From Serpula lacrymans var. lacrymans S7.9 (taxonomy: Eukaryota; Basidiomycota; Agaricomycetes; Boletales; Serpulaceae): DNA of 64,000 nt. The translations under genes were made by a program, and so were the position numbers. A model generated the notes under the pieces. The model did no database searches. It had not been told where the DNA came from and worked only from the letters and a program-made list of their open reading frames with translations. Shown here in pieces: positions 22,108-32,889 of the stretch (positions within the stretch are counted from its first letter, which is position 1; every line of letters begins with the position of its first letter). The stretch covers positions 1,049,329 to 1,113,328 of the forward strand of contig NW_006763290.1 of the NCBI RefSeq assembly GCF_000218685.1, given 5' to 3'.

Positions 22108-22802
22108 TGTTGATATATGCATGTCATTGTATGGTATCAGGAATATACTTTGATAGATTCCCCGCATATGATCTCCAGCCAGGATGCTATAATAATAGTA
22201 AACAAAACTGAGAAAATTTGAAAACTATGATAAGCTTGTGGAACATATATAATATGACCATTCTGAAATAACCATTGATGGTTGTTATATCTATTATATT
22301 CTATGAGAGCAACCATAGTAGAGATGGATTGTATATATCACAGAAGTGATACTATAGCTGGTATAGCAAACATCTCAAAATATCCCTGCTATATAGAGCT
22401 ATATAATAGGGACTTGTCTAGGCATACTATAGCTACTATTTTCCCTATATAGCACTATGACAGCTATGATAGCTATAAAAGGAAACTAGGTTTTTCCTGA
22501 TGAAGCTTGTCTGCTTTGGCCTTGCTAAAAATGCTTCCATAATTGTGGTATTTGGAGGGGACAGAGGACAGATCCATGACTTTTGGAGCAAGAGAGGAGG
22601 CCTGGAGTTGGGATAATTATAATTGCATAGTAAACTGGGTTTATCCTTCAAGTTTACAAGCCTGATGAAAGGTGATTGTGTTTACAATGGATACATTCAG
22701 AGATGTGGGGTCAGATGTATCACAACACAATGGGATCCGCACCCGTGTACAGTGATTCTGGACCTTCTGGGCATGCAACCAATCAGTATGCTTTCCAAGT
22801 AT

Positions 22803-22874
22803 GCCTTGGTAGCTTAATTGGTAAAGCACCAGACCATGAAAGCTGGAGTCCCAGGTTCAAGCCCTGGCCAATAC
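22803..22874 (+). tRNA. tRNA-like sequence, degenerate
   Basis: It has a good A box (TAGCTTAATTGG) and B box (GGTTCAAGCCC), a T-arm CCAGG..CCTGG, a D-arm GCTT..AAGC and a partly paired acceptor (GCCTTGG with CCAATAC). The anticodon arm CCAG..CTGG closes a loop larger than seven bases, so the anticodon cannot be assigned. It is probably a tRNA pseudogene or SINE head rather than a working tRNA. Confidence 0.5.
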
Positions 22875-23574
22875 ATGTTTTCTCATACTATAAACAAATG
22901 TCATAATTTGTCAAGATGTTGGAGTTGATGTCAGTTTGGCATTCACTGCAGTCAATCTCAGGTGCCTGGCTCCTAGCTTGAAACTGCTATGTGACTAAGA
23001 GCCTTGTTTACCTTGGGACATTGCTGTGGGATATCCCCAAGTATGGGACATCATCTGTGATCATCTAATAGTGGTCCCATCTTAATATCAAGAAAGTCAA
23101 ACCCACATATAATGTACTATAGTCCATGTCACATTTTAATTGCTTAAGACTTTAACAAAGCTGGGTTAATAATTTAATATTTCAACAACTATCTTTGTCA
23201 CATTATATGATATATGATTGTCTCCACTCTCAACTGCCCATACAAATAGGGACAGAATCTTGTGTGCATGGTCCAAAATACTCCATCACTGAGCCCAGGA
23301 GGGTTTAGGGTAGGCATATCAGCCTTATTTATCTATTTTTAGTAAGATATTATGTATTAATTTTAGGATTAAATCTAAGGTGCTGCAATTATGCTCTTAT
23401 AATTGTAGCATCTACCACATCACCTACATACAAATTAATTTATTAAAAAATTCAATCACACATTTACCCCTCAAAAACTACCATGTACAATCTTCAACCC
23501 CTGTAAATACCTGGATTTTACTTTATTTTGATTTTCACAAGATGCAGTTGTGTTTTTCAAATTTTCAAAATCCA

Positions 23575-23785
23575 CTGGGATACCCCAACCCAAGAGATTC
23601 TGTGTGATATCCCATTTATTGTGTGGGACATCCCAACTGTGATGTGGGATTTCCCCATGACTATATGGGATATCCCACCACCTGTGATATAGGATGTCCC
23701 CTTTATTATGTGGGACATTCTGAGAAGTACAAGGGACAAACCCAGCATATTGTAAAGGGCACATTATAAGGAATGTCCCAAAAAT
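23575..23785. repeat. Cluster of GGGA(T/C)ATCCC palindromes
   Basis: About seven degenerate copies of TGTGGGATATCCC lie 18-25 bp apart (near 23577, 23608, 23625, 23646, 23668, 23690 and 23712). The core GGGATATCCC is self-complementary. It looks like a decayed tandem array of a palindromic unit. Confidence 0.5.
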
Positions 23786-23964
23786 CATATGGTTTGTGTT
23801 GAAGCTACAGGGGAGATTTCAGATGCTCATATGTAGCACATCTCAAACACTGTTTTGAATGAGATGATCTCTGCAAATTCAAATTTGAAGGAATTATTGT
23901 CAATATCTGCTGGGCTTAATGTGCATTGACAGAGATGGCGACCAGCTTATTTTATGTGGATGTG

Positions 23965-24258
23965 TGTTACAATACACAATTTTTGGACCTTTGATTTTCA
24001 TTCTCCACTCTAACTTTCTTTCGTAGTTTTCACACACTGTGCCATGCGGCACTTTCCATTATGTTCAAACTCCACTTTCTTGCACTGCACTGCTTTTCTT
24101 TATTCTTAGCTACAAGTCTCTCATGCAGTGGAGCTGGTCACATGGGCTGTGCCCTATGACATCATCAGCCACTACCTTCATCAACTGTATAGTCCTTCAC
24201 TCACCCCTCTCTGCCTGTCTTCATTGTGTGCCAGAGTATGCAAACTTTGGTTGTTACA
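23965..24258 (+). repeat. 5' LTR of element B, internally shortened
   Basis: It begins TGTTACAATACACAATTTTT and ends TTTGGTTGTTACA. It is 294 bp against 414-418 bp for full copies, because the section between ATCAACTGTATAGT and CCTTCACTCACC is missing, including the TATAAATACCCC core-promoter-like part. Confidence 0.85.
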
Positions 24259-25925
24259 TTAGGACTCGCTCTTTTACTCTCTTGCACTTCGTGCAAACCT
24301 GGACCACAGGGTTGAGTGGAACCTTTTGAGCAGTAATACTTTGGTTTCAGATGGTGTTGAGCTTTTGCTAGCCACAGAAACAAAGTGTGTGCCCAAATCC
24401 TGCAGGTGAGCTCCTCAACACAAGGTACTAGAAAGATTGAATCAAACATTACACGGCCCCCAGTGGTAAGGGGAGTACTATAGCTCAGCAGTAGTGCAGA
24501 ACTATTGTTGATTAGATCTACATACAAAACTTTTTCTTCACGTTCCTTTGACCAGGCCGGGCACTTGCCTCCACCAGTTGGAGAAGGGTTGAGTCTAGAC
24601 CTGATGTCCAAACACCTATGCTTTGTTGAACCCACAGGGATCAACCAATCAACCAAGGGATTCAGAAAAAAGTGCTGAAGACTACAACAGAGTGAGTCTG
24701 CAGATGAGTATGCAGGTCTGCAAATGAATCTGCAGAGTCCGCACTTTTGAGTCTCAATGAAGCAAATATGTCACAGCAAGTTGTGGTCTTGCTGGAAAGG
24801 CAATAATACAAGTGTGGGAGTGATAATATGAGTTGAGGATGAATATAGTGGAGAATACGGCACTGGAATGACTCCTGAGAGTCCGCATTTTGGGTCTATA
24901 CAAGCAAAATGTCACAATAAGCTCGGTACTTTGTTGGAAATTTGTTTATATAGCTGTGGGATATCTACAACGATTCTGAAGCGACTATGGTGACTTATTC
25001 AGATGAATTCTGAGTATATGGGGGATCAAAAGATGGTATTCCTTCCTTTTGGAAGTACAGTTTTATACCAGTACCAAAAAGAAAATTGCACAAATAGTGT
25101 AAAAGATATGAAAACCAATGGGAGAAACAGAAAGTGTCCATATGAAAATATAAGAAAAAGCAAGTCATATCCTGCTAGTCCGATGTCCAGACCAGTTCCA
25201 TACCATGAGGGACAACTCCTATAATCGATAGAAGGAAAGGGGTAGTTGATCTGTGAACAATTGTAATGCTCTGGAGTCTTGCATGTGCGTGGAGTGCTGA
25301 GTTAGCTTCTCATCTGATGAGTCCAAAGTCCAAAAAGTGCGGACCTTATGCATCCGCAAATGTGGACTCTATGTACCCATAAACGCGGGCTCTAGGTGTC
25401 CACAAACATGAACTCTGTGGACTGTATGAAAGTGCTGATCAAAGTGCAGATGGAAGTAGATGGAAGCGCTGTGGCGCCAAGGCAACTAGGGAATAATTAG
25501 ACTAAAAAGTGCGGATTGAGGGAGCCCGACTTGCGGATTAGATTTCCCACGGGTGCAGACTGTGTGAAAGTGCGGATTAACGGGTTCAAACTACTGTCTA
25601 TGTGCATTGTCCTTGTGTAAGATTGTTTGCCGTGCTTGATGCAAACCAAATGGGGTCCAAAATGCAGCTTGTGCGGACTCTATCCATTGGCAGTGTGGGT
25701 GAAGCAGGCTGTACAATAAATTGAGCATAGAATGTGTGGGCTGAATGACATATGATGAAGGAGGGGGCCGGATAGGAATGGTATTGGGAGTAAAAAAGTG
25801 ATGGTAATGCGGACCCAGCCACAATAATAACTCTACAGTGTTTGCCAATAATTTTCAAATAGTGACAGCAGTACTGTCAAGACTCAAAGGACCTGTGGTG
25901 GGTTGATACACCCAAGGTAGACTCC
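24259..25925 (+). other. Leader of Ty3/Gypsy element B with repeated GTGCGGA motifs
   Basis: After the LTR comes TTAGGACTCGC and a stretch shared with 9979-10299. From about 24700 to 25820 the motif GTGCGGA or its inverse TCCGCAC recurs (near 24739, 24882, 25340, 25508, 25570, 25667 and 25808, some with a change). No coding frame is convincing before the Gag remnant. Confidence 0.5.
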
Positions 25926-26510
25926 CAGAGTGTTACACTGCCAATTACTGGCCTACCTGGGACAATCTCAAAGAAGAGATCAAAAAATATTTCAAACCCC
26001 AAGCTGAGTGTGACTGGGCACATCAGCAAATCTGATCCTTCAAACAAGGAAACATGAGGACAGATGATTTTGTAACACGGTTTCTGGCCCTCTCCATCCA
26101 AGGGGGTCTAGATAATGAACACACAGTGAAGCTGCTAGAATGCAATATGGAACCCCACATTACAGAACAGCTTTATCTGCAGGATATGAGAAACAAGAAC
26201 CTCTTGTAAGCAGCAGAAGAGGTTTGCAAAGTAGGTAGGGCCATTGAGCTCTACACAATACAATTTGGTGGCAGGTCCACCACCAAAAACAGTTAACTAT
26301 TTCCAGAGTTGTCCTGGGTTATCAAACCAAAATAATTATCACTCTCATGGGTTCAAGCTGTTTGGGCTGCAGCCAGGACAGGGTGCTCCTATGGATATTG
26401 GCACAGTCTAAGGCAGACAGATGTGCAGATTCAAGGGCAACTGTTACAACCGTGGCCAGGAGGGACACATATCCCAAGACTGTAAAAATGGGGTGCAGGC
26501 TGCCCAACAA
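25926..26510 (+). pseudogene. gag: Gag of Ty3/Gypsy element B
   Basis: The frame reads YWPTWDNLKEEIKKYFKPQA, then FKQGNMRTDDFVTRFLALS and HTVKLLECNMEPHITEQLY, which fits the Gag core. It has TGA, TAA and other stops between the segments. Near 26425-26490, in another frame, lies CYNRGQEGHISQDC, a CCHC zinc knuckle in which the second Cys has become Arg. Gag would package the RNA; this copy could not. Confidence 0.75.
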
Positions 26511-27059
26511 AAAAATAACCAAAGGCGCCAGGCACGCCAATTATAAACAGAGAAGCCGGATAATAGGCTTAATTCATTGGCTGGTCATTTGTACAACAAA
26601 ATTTGGGCCTTCTTCTATGATCAGTAGGTTGCTGAAATGAAGGCCTGGGGAAAAGGATTTGGGGCTTAGGTTACTTGGGTACCTTCACTCCTATTAACAA
26701 TAAAGTAAACCACAACAAGGTGGCCCCTGCTCCATGGTGTTGCACGAGCAATAAAGAACAGGGGGTGGCTCCCCAATTTGTAAATGAATTTCTCAATTTG
26801 TTATCAGAAGTATGTACCTGTGTGCAAAGTAACCTTAATATTTATGATACTACCGCTGCACCAGCATCTCCCTTGGAATGTGGCCCTGGCAAGACAAACA
26901 CTAGGGTGCTTGATTCTGGTAAAAATATAAATATAAATATAAAAAATCCTAAAGTAGACAAACATGTTTCTTTTGATATTTCTTCTTCCTCTTTTTCTCC
27001 AGAGCCGCTTTCTAACCAAATCCCAAGGCTTGTGTTGATATGCACATATTTATTCCAAA

Positions 27060-27690
27060 AAGAGATCCGTTTAGATTTTGGTGTGGAAGATCTTTCCCGA
27101 GGCCTAGTACACCCAACCAGCGCACTGCTTGATTCAGGCACTAACAACATCTTTGTAAATCAGGTCTAGGCGGAGCAAGTTGGACTCCCCCTTGTAAAAT
27201 TAAATGTATCTATTCCCGTTTATAATGTTGATGGTACACTTAACATGGGTGGCTGCATTACGCACAAATGTTCCTTTGTTGTTGAGTATCAAGGACACAG
27301 AGAATGAGTCACTGCTGAAGCTACCCAGTCAGGGAAGATTAATTTAATCTTAGGCTGGACCTGACTATTTAAACACAATCCTGAGATCAACTGGCAGACA
27401 GGGGTTGTCATATTGTCACGTTGCCCTCAGGAGTGTGATGACTTGGGAAAGCTGAGTCATGTCCATCAAACTAAGCTTGATGAAAGGATAAAAACTGGTC
27501 ACATTTATGCCAAACTCAGATCTTTAGATAAGATTGACAATGACAATGATGAGGTGAAGCCTGAGGAAGAGATTACAAGGCTGGTACCTCCAGAGCACCA
27601 TGACTTCTGGAAAGTCTTTTCTAAACATAAATCTGAAAGCTTCCCAGAAGTTAAGCCTTATGATGTCCCCGGTGTTCTTCATTTCTAAGA
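27060..27690 (+). pseudogene. pol: Protease and start of polymerase of Ty3/Gypsy element B
   Basis: The aspartic protease active-site motif is seen as SALLDSGTNNIFVN (27118-27160), followed by a TAG, and the end of the domain as NLILGWT near 27340-27360, followed by a TGA. The frame from 27413 to 27688 includes RLVPPEHHDFWKVFSKHKSE, the usual entry to Ty3/Gypsy reverse transcriptase, and then a deletion. Confidence 0.75.
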
Positions 27691-28150
27691 AGGATGGTAA
27701 GAAGTGTATGATTATGGACTATTTTTACTTAAATGAGTACACAGTTAAAAATGTGTTCCACTGCCTTTGATCAGTCAGCTAGTGGACAAATTGGCTGGTG
27801 CCAATATCTTGACAAAGATAGACCTCAGATGGGAGTACAATAATATACGCATCAAAGAAGAAAGACCAATTCACCGCCAACCATCCAGAGCATATTGAAT
27901 GAAATCTTTGCGGATATGGAAAACTGTGTTGTCATTTACATTGATAATGTATTAATATTTACAAAGTTGGATGATCAGGAATGGGACCTATTCGTCAAGC
28001 CCAAAAAATGTAAGTAGAGTTCCTTGGTATGATAATAGGCCACAACGGAATCAGGATGGATCCTGAGAAAGTTCAAGCTATATTGGATTGGCCTGAACCT
28101 ACTTGCGTCAAAGGAATTAAAGCCTTCCTTGGCTTAGGCAACTTCTACCA
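27690..28150 (+). pseudogene. pol: Reverse transcriptase remnant of Ty3/Gypsy element B
   Basis: Recognisable pieces are SKKDGKKCMIMDYFYLNEYT (near 27685-27740), [17 protein letters not shown] (near 27810-27860) and CVVIYIDNVLIFTK (near 27925-27965). In the last, the catalytic pair is Asp-Asn rather than Asp-Asp. There are several stops and gaps, so the enzyme is dead. Confidence 0.75.
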
Positions 28151-28320
28151 AAGGTTTGTTTAAAACTTCGCAAAGATAACAATACCATTGAACAATCTCA
28201 CTAAAAAGGATGTTGTTTGGCACTTGGGCGCCAAATAACAAGAAGCTTTTGATAAGCTTAAACAGGCATTTACAACAGCACCCATATCAGCATTTCCAGA
28301 ATTAGACAAAGAGTTCCGGC

Positions 28321-28743
28321 TGTGACAACTCCAATAAGACACAGCCTTGGGACACTGGAGCACAACAACAACAACAACTCAATGGAGGAAAGGAAGTGTA
28401 CAACTCATTAAGAGAGGGAACTTGTTGTACTAATGTTGGTAGACACTAGAAGAGGACTCGCTGAGTCCCTCCCCATGTATTGCTAGAGTATATATACTAA
28501 AATACCTGAGATATTGTACAGTTGTAAGTAAAGTTTAAAGTCCGATGTCCAGCATGTGACTGGTCACATAATGAGTCTAGACACTGGTCAGGTGATGTGT
28601 CACATGATTGCTCATGTGATTATGAAAAGTCCAAAATGTAAAGTAAAGTCAATGGTCACATGATTAGTCATGTGACTTGGAAAATGAAAAGTAAAAGTAC
28701 AAAAAGTGAAGCGTAAATAGGTGCTGGTATGTCAATTATAACA
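28321..28743 (+). repeat. Solo LTR of another family inside the RNase H region
   Basis: The 423-bp insert starts TGTGACAACTCC and ends TCAATTATAACA. CCGGC at 28316-28320 and CCCGC at 28744-28748 are near-identical 5-bp flanks, and removing the insert with one flank restores the RNase H frame across the site. It contains several CACATGAT/ATCATGTG-type inverted motifs between 28540 and 28680. Only this copy of the family was seen in the window. Confidence 0.8.
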
Positions 28744-29760
28744 CCCGCTAGAAACCAACTCTTCTGATTTTGCTACTGGCGCTGTTTTATCAATCAAATG
28801 CCCTGACAATTTTTTGGAGGCTTTGTGCCTATTTATCGCATAGTTTGTCGCCTACAGATGCAACTATCAAATATATGACAAGGAGATGCTAGCCATCATT
28901 AGAGCACTAGAGCACTGGCAGCATTACTTCACTGGCAGCATTACTTAGAAGGTGCCTAGCACCAATTCAAAATATGGACCAATTATAAAAATCAGGAGTA
29001 TTTTATGACTGCTCAAGACTTGAACCGAAGACAGGCCTGCTATGCAGTATACCTGTGAAGATTTAATTATAAATCAATTCATAAGCCTGACACTTCTTTG
29101 GGAAAAACGGATGCTTTGTCTAGAAGCAAGGATCATGCCAACAACATTGAAGATGACAACAAAGGTGTCACCCTGATAAATCAATCCAGGGTTGTCAATT
29201 TTCAAATGGGGCAGGAATCCAACCTTCTAAATGCCTTCAAGGAAGACATCTCATCAGAAAAGAAGTGGCAATAAACATTATTTATGGGAAGACGGGCTCT
29301 TCCATTACAAAGACCAGATATATGTGCCTGAATCTGCAAGGATCAAACCTATAGATAGACATCATGACACTCCAGTGGCTGGGCACCCTGAATGGCAATG
29401 AACAATGGAGTTGATCTCCAGAAACTACATATGGCCTGGAATGGTTAAAGATGTACAGAAATACATGAAATCCTGTCTGAGATATGCCATGGCAAAGAAC
29501 TCACATTAACCGCTGGCCGGTAAACTTATGCCAAATCCAATACCAGCTGGTCCCTGGCAGGATATATTGGTTGATTTCACAATGGATTCACCCGAGTCAC
29601 ATGGGTATGATTCAGTAATGGTGGTGGCAGATCGCTTACTCCCATAAAAAAATATTACAGCTGCAGGTACCGCAGACTTATTTAAGAATTTTATATGGTC
29701 TATCCACAGGTTACCAGAAACAGTTATCTCTGATACAGGACCCCAATATCAAACAGTTAT
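28744..29760 (+). pseudogene. pol: RNase H end and integrase core of Ty3/Gypsy element B
   Basis: RNase H pieces include [18 protein letters not shown] (near 28860-28920) and LGKTDALSRSKDHANN (29098-29150). Integrase shows the histidines of the zinc finger (RHHDTPVAGHPEW, near 29358-29396), the first catalytic Asp in DILVDFTMDSPESHGYDS and the second in VISDTGPQ near 29730. The third catalytic residue is lost in a deletion that joins this part directly to the C-terminal domain near 29755. Confidence 0.75.
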
Positions 29761-30510
29761 TGGCTACAGGGAAGGCACCATTTGGGATTACAAGCTTGTA
29801 CCTCCCCAGAATGGGTGTAGAACCTGGCAAAAACAAGTACAAGGCTGCTAAAAGCATGGTCAAGGATATGAAGTCTGTTTTAGACAAAATGTGCAAAGCG
29901 CTATTCAAAACAGCAGAGCAGATAAAAGATAGGGCAGAGTGTAGACACTTTAAGGCCCCTGATTACAAGGTTGGCATTGGCAACCTGGCTTGGTTAGATA
30001 CCGACCACTTAAAATCAAAGGATCGGCAGTCTAGAAAACTGACCAAAAACTGGATTGGTCCTTACCAGATTAAGGAAATCAATATGGTGGAGCTAGAACT
30101 CCCAAAACAAATAAGGGTTATACCACAGTCAATAATAGTGGTGTGAAACCCTACAAAGGGCCGCTGCCAGGACAGTGCATAGACCGGCCCGGACTGGTTG
30201 TAATCACCCAGGAAGGTGAAGAAGCATTCAAAGTTAAATGGGTGGTGGACACATGCTTGAAGCATGAAAAATTAGAGTTCCTAGTCCTATGGAAAGGCTA
30301 TGGAGACAAGGACAGAACATGGAAACTAGAAGCCCATCTGGAAAATTCCTGCAATGGTGTTCGAGAATTTTATTCTAAGAATCCCTTGGCTCCTAGGGAT
30401 CTCAGAGGCATGGATTCAACCTTTTTTAATTCCCTTTTTCAACCTATGCTAAAAAATTTAATCACTACCTGGTACTTAGTCTCTCCTGGAAGCAGAGCCT
30501 TGAAAAGGGG
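29760..30510 (+). pseudogene. pol: Integrase C-terminus and chromodomain of Ty3/Gypsy element B
   Basis: The segment 29760-30146 has the GPY-type region (LAWLDTDHLKSKDRQSRKLT then NWIGPYQIKEINMVELELP). With a small frame change it continues at 30143 as VKPYKGPLPGQ and a chromodomain: VDTCLKHEKLEFLVLWKGYG, DRTWKLEAHLEN and EFYSKNP. The chromodomain targets integration to modified chromatin in this group. A sister copy is at 46490-46938 plus 47645-47960. Confidence 0.85.
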
Positions 30511-30514
30511 GTAG

Positions 30515-30928
30515 TGTTACAATACACAATTTTTGGATCTTTAAATTTCATTCTCCACTTTAACTTTCTTTCGTAGTTTTCACACACTGTGCCATGCGGC
30601 ACTTTTCATTATGTTCAAACTCCACTTTCTTGCACTACACTGTTTTTCTTTATTCTTAGCTACAAGTCTCTCATGCAGTGGAGCTGGTCACATGGGCTGT
30701 GCTCTATGACATCATCAGCCACTACCTTCATCAACTGTATAGTACACATATACAAATAGTCTGTAGTAGTAGTATAAATACCCCAATAGATTAAAGAGAC
30801 TCCTCAGCGGGTCCTCCTATTATTTACCCATAACAAACTTGGTCCTACCCTAAGGGAGATTACCCTCTCCTTCACTCACCTCTCCTGTCTTCATTGTGCA
30901 CCAGAGTATACAAACTTTGGTTGTTACA
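30515..30928 (+). repeat. 3' LTR of element B (family L)
   Basis: It is a 414-bp full copy, TGTTACAATACACAATTTTT to TTTGGTTGTTACA, with the TATAAATACCCC core near 30773-30784. It directly follows the polypurine tract. Confidence 0.88.
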
Positions 30929-31733
30929 CTGACGAGGCTCTCCGTGCAGCAATCAATAATAATACAAAGGATGTTCTTGTGCAACCCCATTAGTGTCATT
31001 TTATTCCTATGTGGATAGATGTTGGGGAAATTGTCTGCTAGCAAGCATCTCAGTTAGGAATTAGTGAAGCAATAGGGTCCCATAAGTCAACCATTAAATC
31101 CCTTAATAAAACTAAGTGAAACTACAATGGATGCTAGTTTAAGGTAATCTCTATGGAATATAATATAACATACCTCAGCTGCTGCCAGAGAGGTTATAGA
31201 AATGACTGCGGTATTCCTATACTAAGCCCCCTACTACTTATAGTCAGAGGTGCTACTTACTATGATATAATGACTCCTAGTAGTAGAAGTACAATTTTGC
31301 TCCTAGGAGAACAATGGGTGACTCCATGGAGTGGTGGTTATGCTTCATGCAGAACAATGGTTACTTAGCAGCTTTAGATGAGACTGGGTTTATCCAGTTT
31401 TGTCATCCCTTGTTCAAAGCAGTCAAACAAGCTCATGAGCAATTGAGGTGCGATGTATGTCCATCATCTTGCTGTCACCTTTGCTTTTATTAATATTGTA
31501 AATTAACACCAGGTTGATTATCCGGACACCACTGGGCCCACTTGCAATGCAACTGTGCAAGAAAATCAGTGCAAAAATGTATTATTTACCCCATTCCTCT
31601 GGAACTGATCACACAATGTGATTTGACGGTAAGCAAATCTAAATTATAATCTAGTGCCTGATATAAATTACTATTTACAGCAGTCCTACATAATTTGTGT
31701 TGAAAGGAAGAAAGAGGATCTATTATTTGTCAT

Positions 31734-32149
31734 TGTTACAATACACAATTTTTGGACTTACATCTTTTCTTTCTCCGCTTCATATTTCTTTCTTAGTTTT
31801 CACACATTTTTACCATGCAGCACTTTCCTTTTATTCAAACTCCACTTTCTCGCATTGCACTGCTTTTTCTTATTTTTAGCTACAAGTCTCTCACGCAGTG
31901 GAGCTGGTCACATAGGCTTCACCCTATGACATCATCAGCCACTGCCTTTATGAACTGTATAGTACAATATGTACAAATACCCTGTAGTAGTATAAAAACC
32001 CCAATAGATCAAGGAGACTCCTCAGAAAGTCCTCCTGTTATTTACCCATAACAAACTTGGTCCTACCTAAGGGAGATTATCCTCTTTTTTATTCACTCTC
32101 CTTATGTGTCTTTGACATGCACCAGAGTATACAAACTTTGGTTGTTATA
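31734..32149 (+). repeat. Solo LTR (family L) with 5-bp duplication GTCAT
   Basis: The 416-bp LTR (TGTTACAATACACAATTTTT to TTTGGTTGTTATA) is flanked by GTCAT at 31729-31733 and 32150-32154. A clean duplication and lack of any internal sequence show a solo LTR formed by recombination. Confidence 0.92.
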
Positions 32150-32276
32150 GTCATTGACCTCTCCGATACCAAGATAGGCAGTGACACTGACAATTCAGAT
32201 GGTGATGAGCCAATTGCAACAACAATCAATGGTAAAGTGTGGACAGAAGGTAAAGGCAAGGCCAAGGAGCCCACCG

Positions 32277-32889
32277 CATTAGGAAAAATACTTTGGCTAT
32301 ATAGCAGAGGCAATACTATTTATGCTATTATAGCTCTGATAGTACTATAAGTTTGAGCACATATAGCATCAGTATAATATTATATAGCTATCCAAGGCAT
32401 TATAATGGCTCTTATAGCTATAATAGCCTATATAGCTGTTAAGTCCATAGTACATATTTATAGCAATGTTTTATCCAACTATAAGTTGTGACAATGTGTA
32501 AAATAAATTACAAGTCCATGGAAGGTCAATATATTACACATGTATAGTATATTTTGTAAGCTTTTATGGTGTAGTGGATAAATGTGTGGTATGTGGTTGT
32601 AGATTAATTGGTCAGCAAAAAGTGGACCAACAGGTTGAGAGTTTAAACCTTGTGTGTGTGATTATTTTTTTAAATCAGCCACCATTTCTCTCATAGCTCA
32701 TATAGTCATCCATATACTATAAGTGCTATAAGTGCTATAAGAGGCTATAGCCAACTATAAGAGTACTATAAGAGCACATTGTTCCTGAATAGATGTTGGG
32801 GTTTCTATTGCAGCTATGATCACTATGACAACTATATTTGCAACTATAGTACTATTAGAGTCTATATAGCCAAAGTGTTTTTCCTGATG
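32277..32889 (+). mobile_element. Non-autonomous CATCAGG element with tRNA-like core
   Basis: The 613-bp element has terminal inverted repeats of about 28 bp: CATTAGGAAAAATACTTTGG at the left and, inverted, CATCAGGAAAAACACTTTGG at the right. A tRNA-like module at 32563-32670 has the A-box match TGGTGTAGTGG and a weaker B box near AGTTTAAACC. The rest is TATAG/CTATA-rich. It parallels 11201-11859. No target duplication was found. Confidence 0.7.

Larger units (their letters stand above)
11111..22502. mobile_element. Plavaka (CACTA-like) transposon carrying TET/JBP, nuclease-like and DUF6532 genes
   Basis: The left end reads CATCAGGAAAAACCATTTCA and the right end, inverted, CATCAGGAAAAACCTAGTTT. 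The three bases outside each end are AAG (11108-11110 and 22503-22505), consistent with the 3-bp duplications of CACTA-type elements. A deletion derivative at 40624-42095 has the same left and right ends, which independently supports these boundaries. Inside are two minus-strand genes (transposase, nuclease-like) and two plus-strand genes (dioxygenase, DUF6532), diverging from a hairpin-rich region at 16827-17218. A smaller repeat (11201-11859) sits near the left end. All four genes show at least one stop or frameshift, so the copy is probably not autonomous now. Confidence 0.75.
22503..23964. other. Non-coding stretch with a tRNA-like repeat and GGGATATCCC motifs
   Basis: No coding gene is supported here. 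It holds the tRNA-like sequence at 22803-22874 and a cluster of degenerate palindromes of the type TGGGATATCCCA at 23575-23785, with one more at 23027-23038. Confidence 0.5.
23965..30928 (+). mobile_element. Decayed Ty3/Gypsy retrotransposon B (family L LTRs)
   Basis: The 5' LTR is 23965-24258 and the 3' LTR 30515-30928, with a polypurine tract AAAAGGGGGTAG just before the latter. Between them, in order, are leader, Gag, zinc knuckle, protease, reverse transcriptase, RNase H, integrase and chromodomain. Stops and frameshifts are frequent throughout. No matching 5-bp duplication is visible outside the two LTRs, so the ends may have been altered. An unrelated solo LTR (28321-28743) lies in the RNase H region. 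Confidence 0.85.

Noticed and set aside
23960..30935. Target duplication around Gypsy element B
   Set aside because: The bases outside the two LTRs do not match, so none is claimed.
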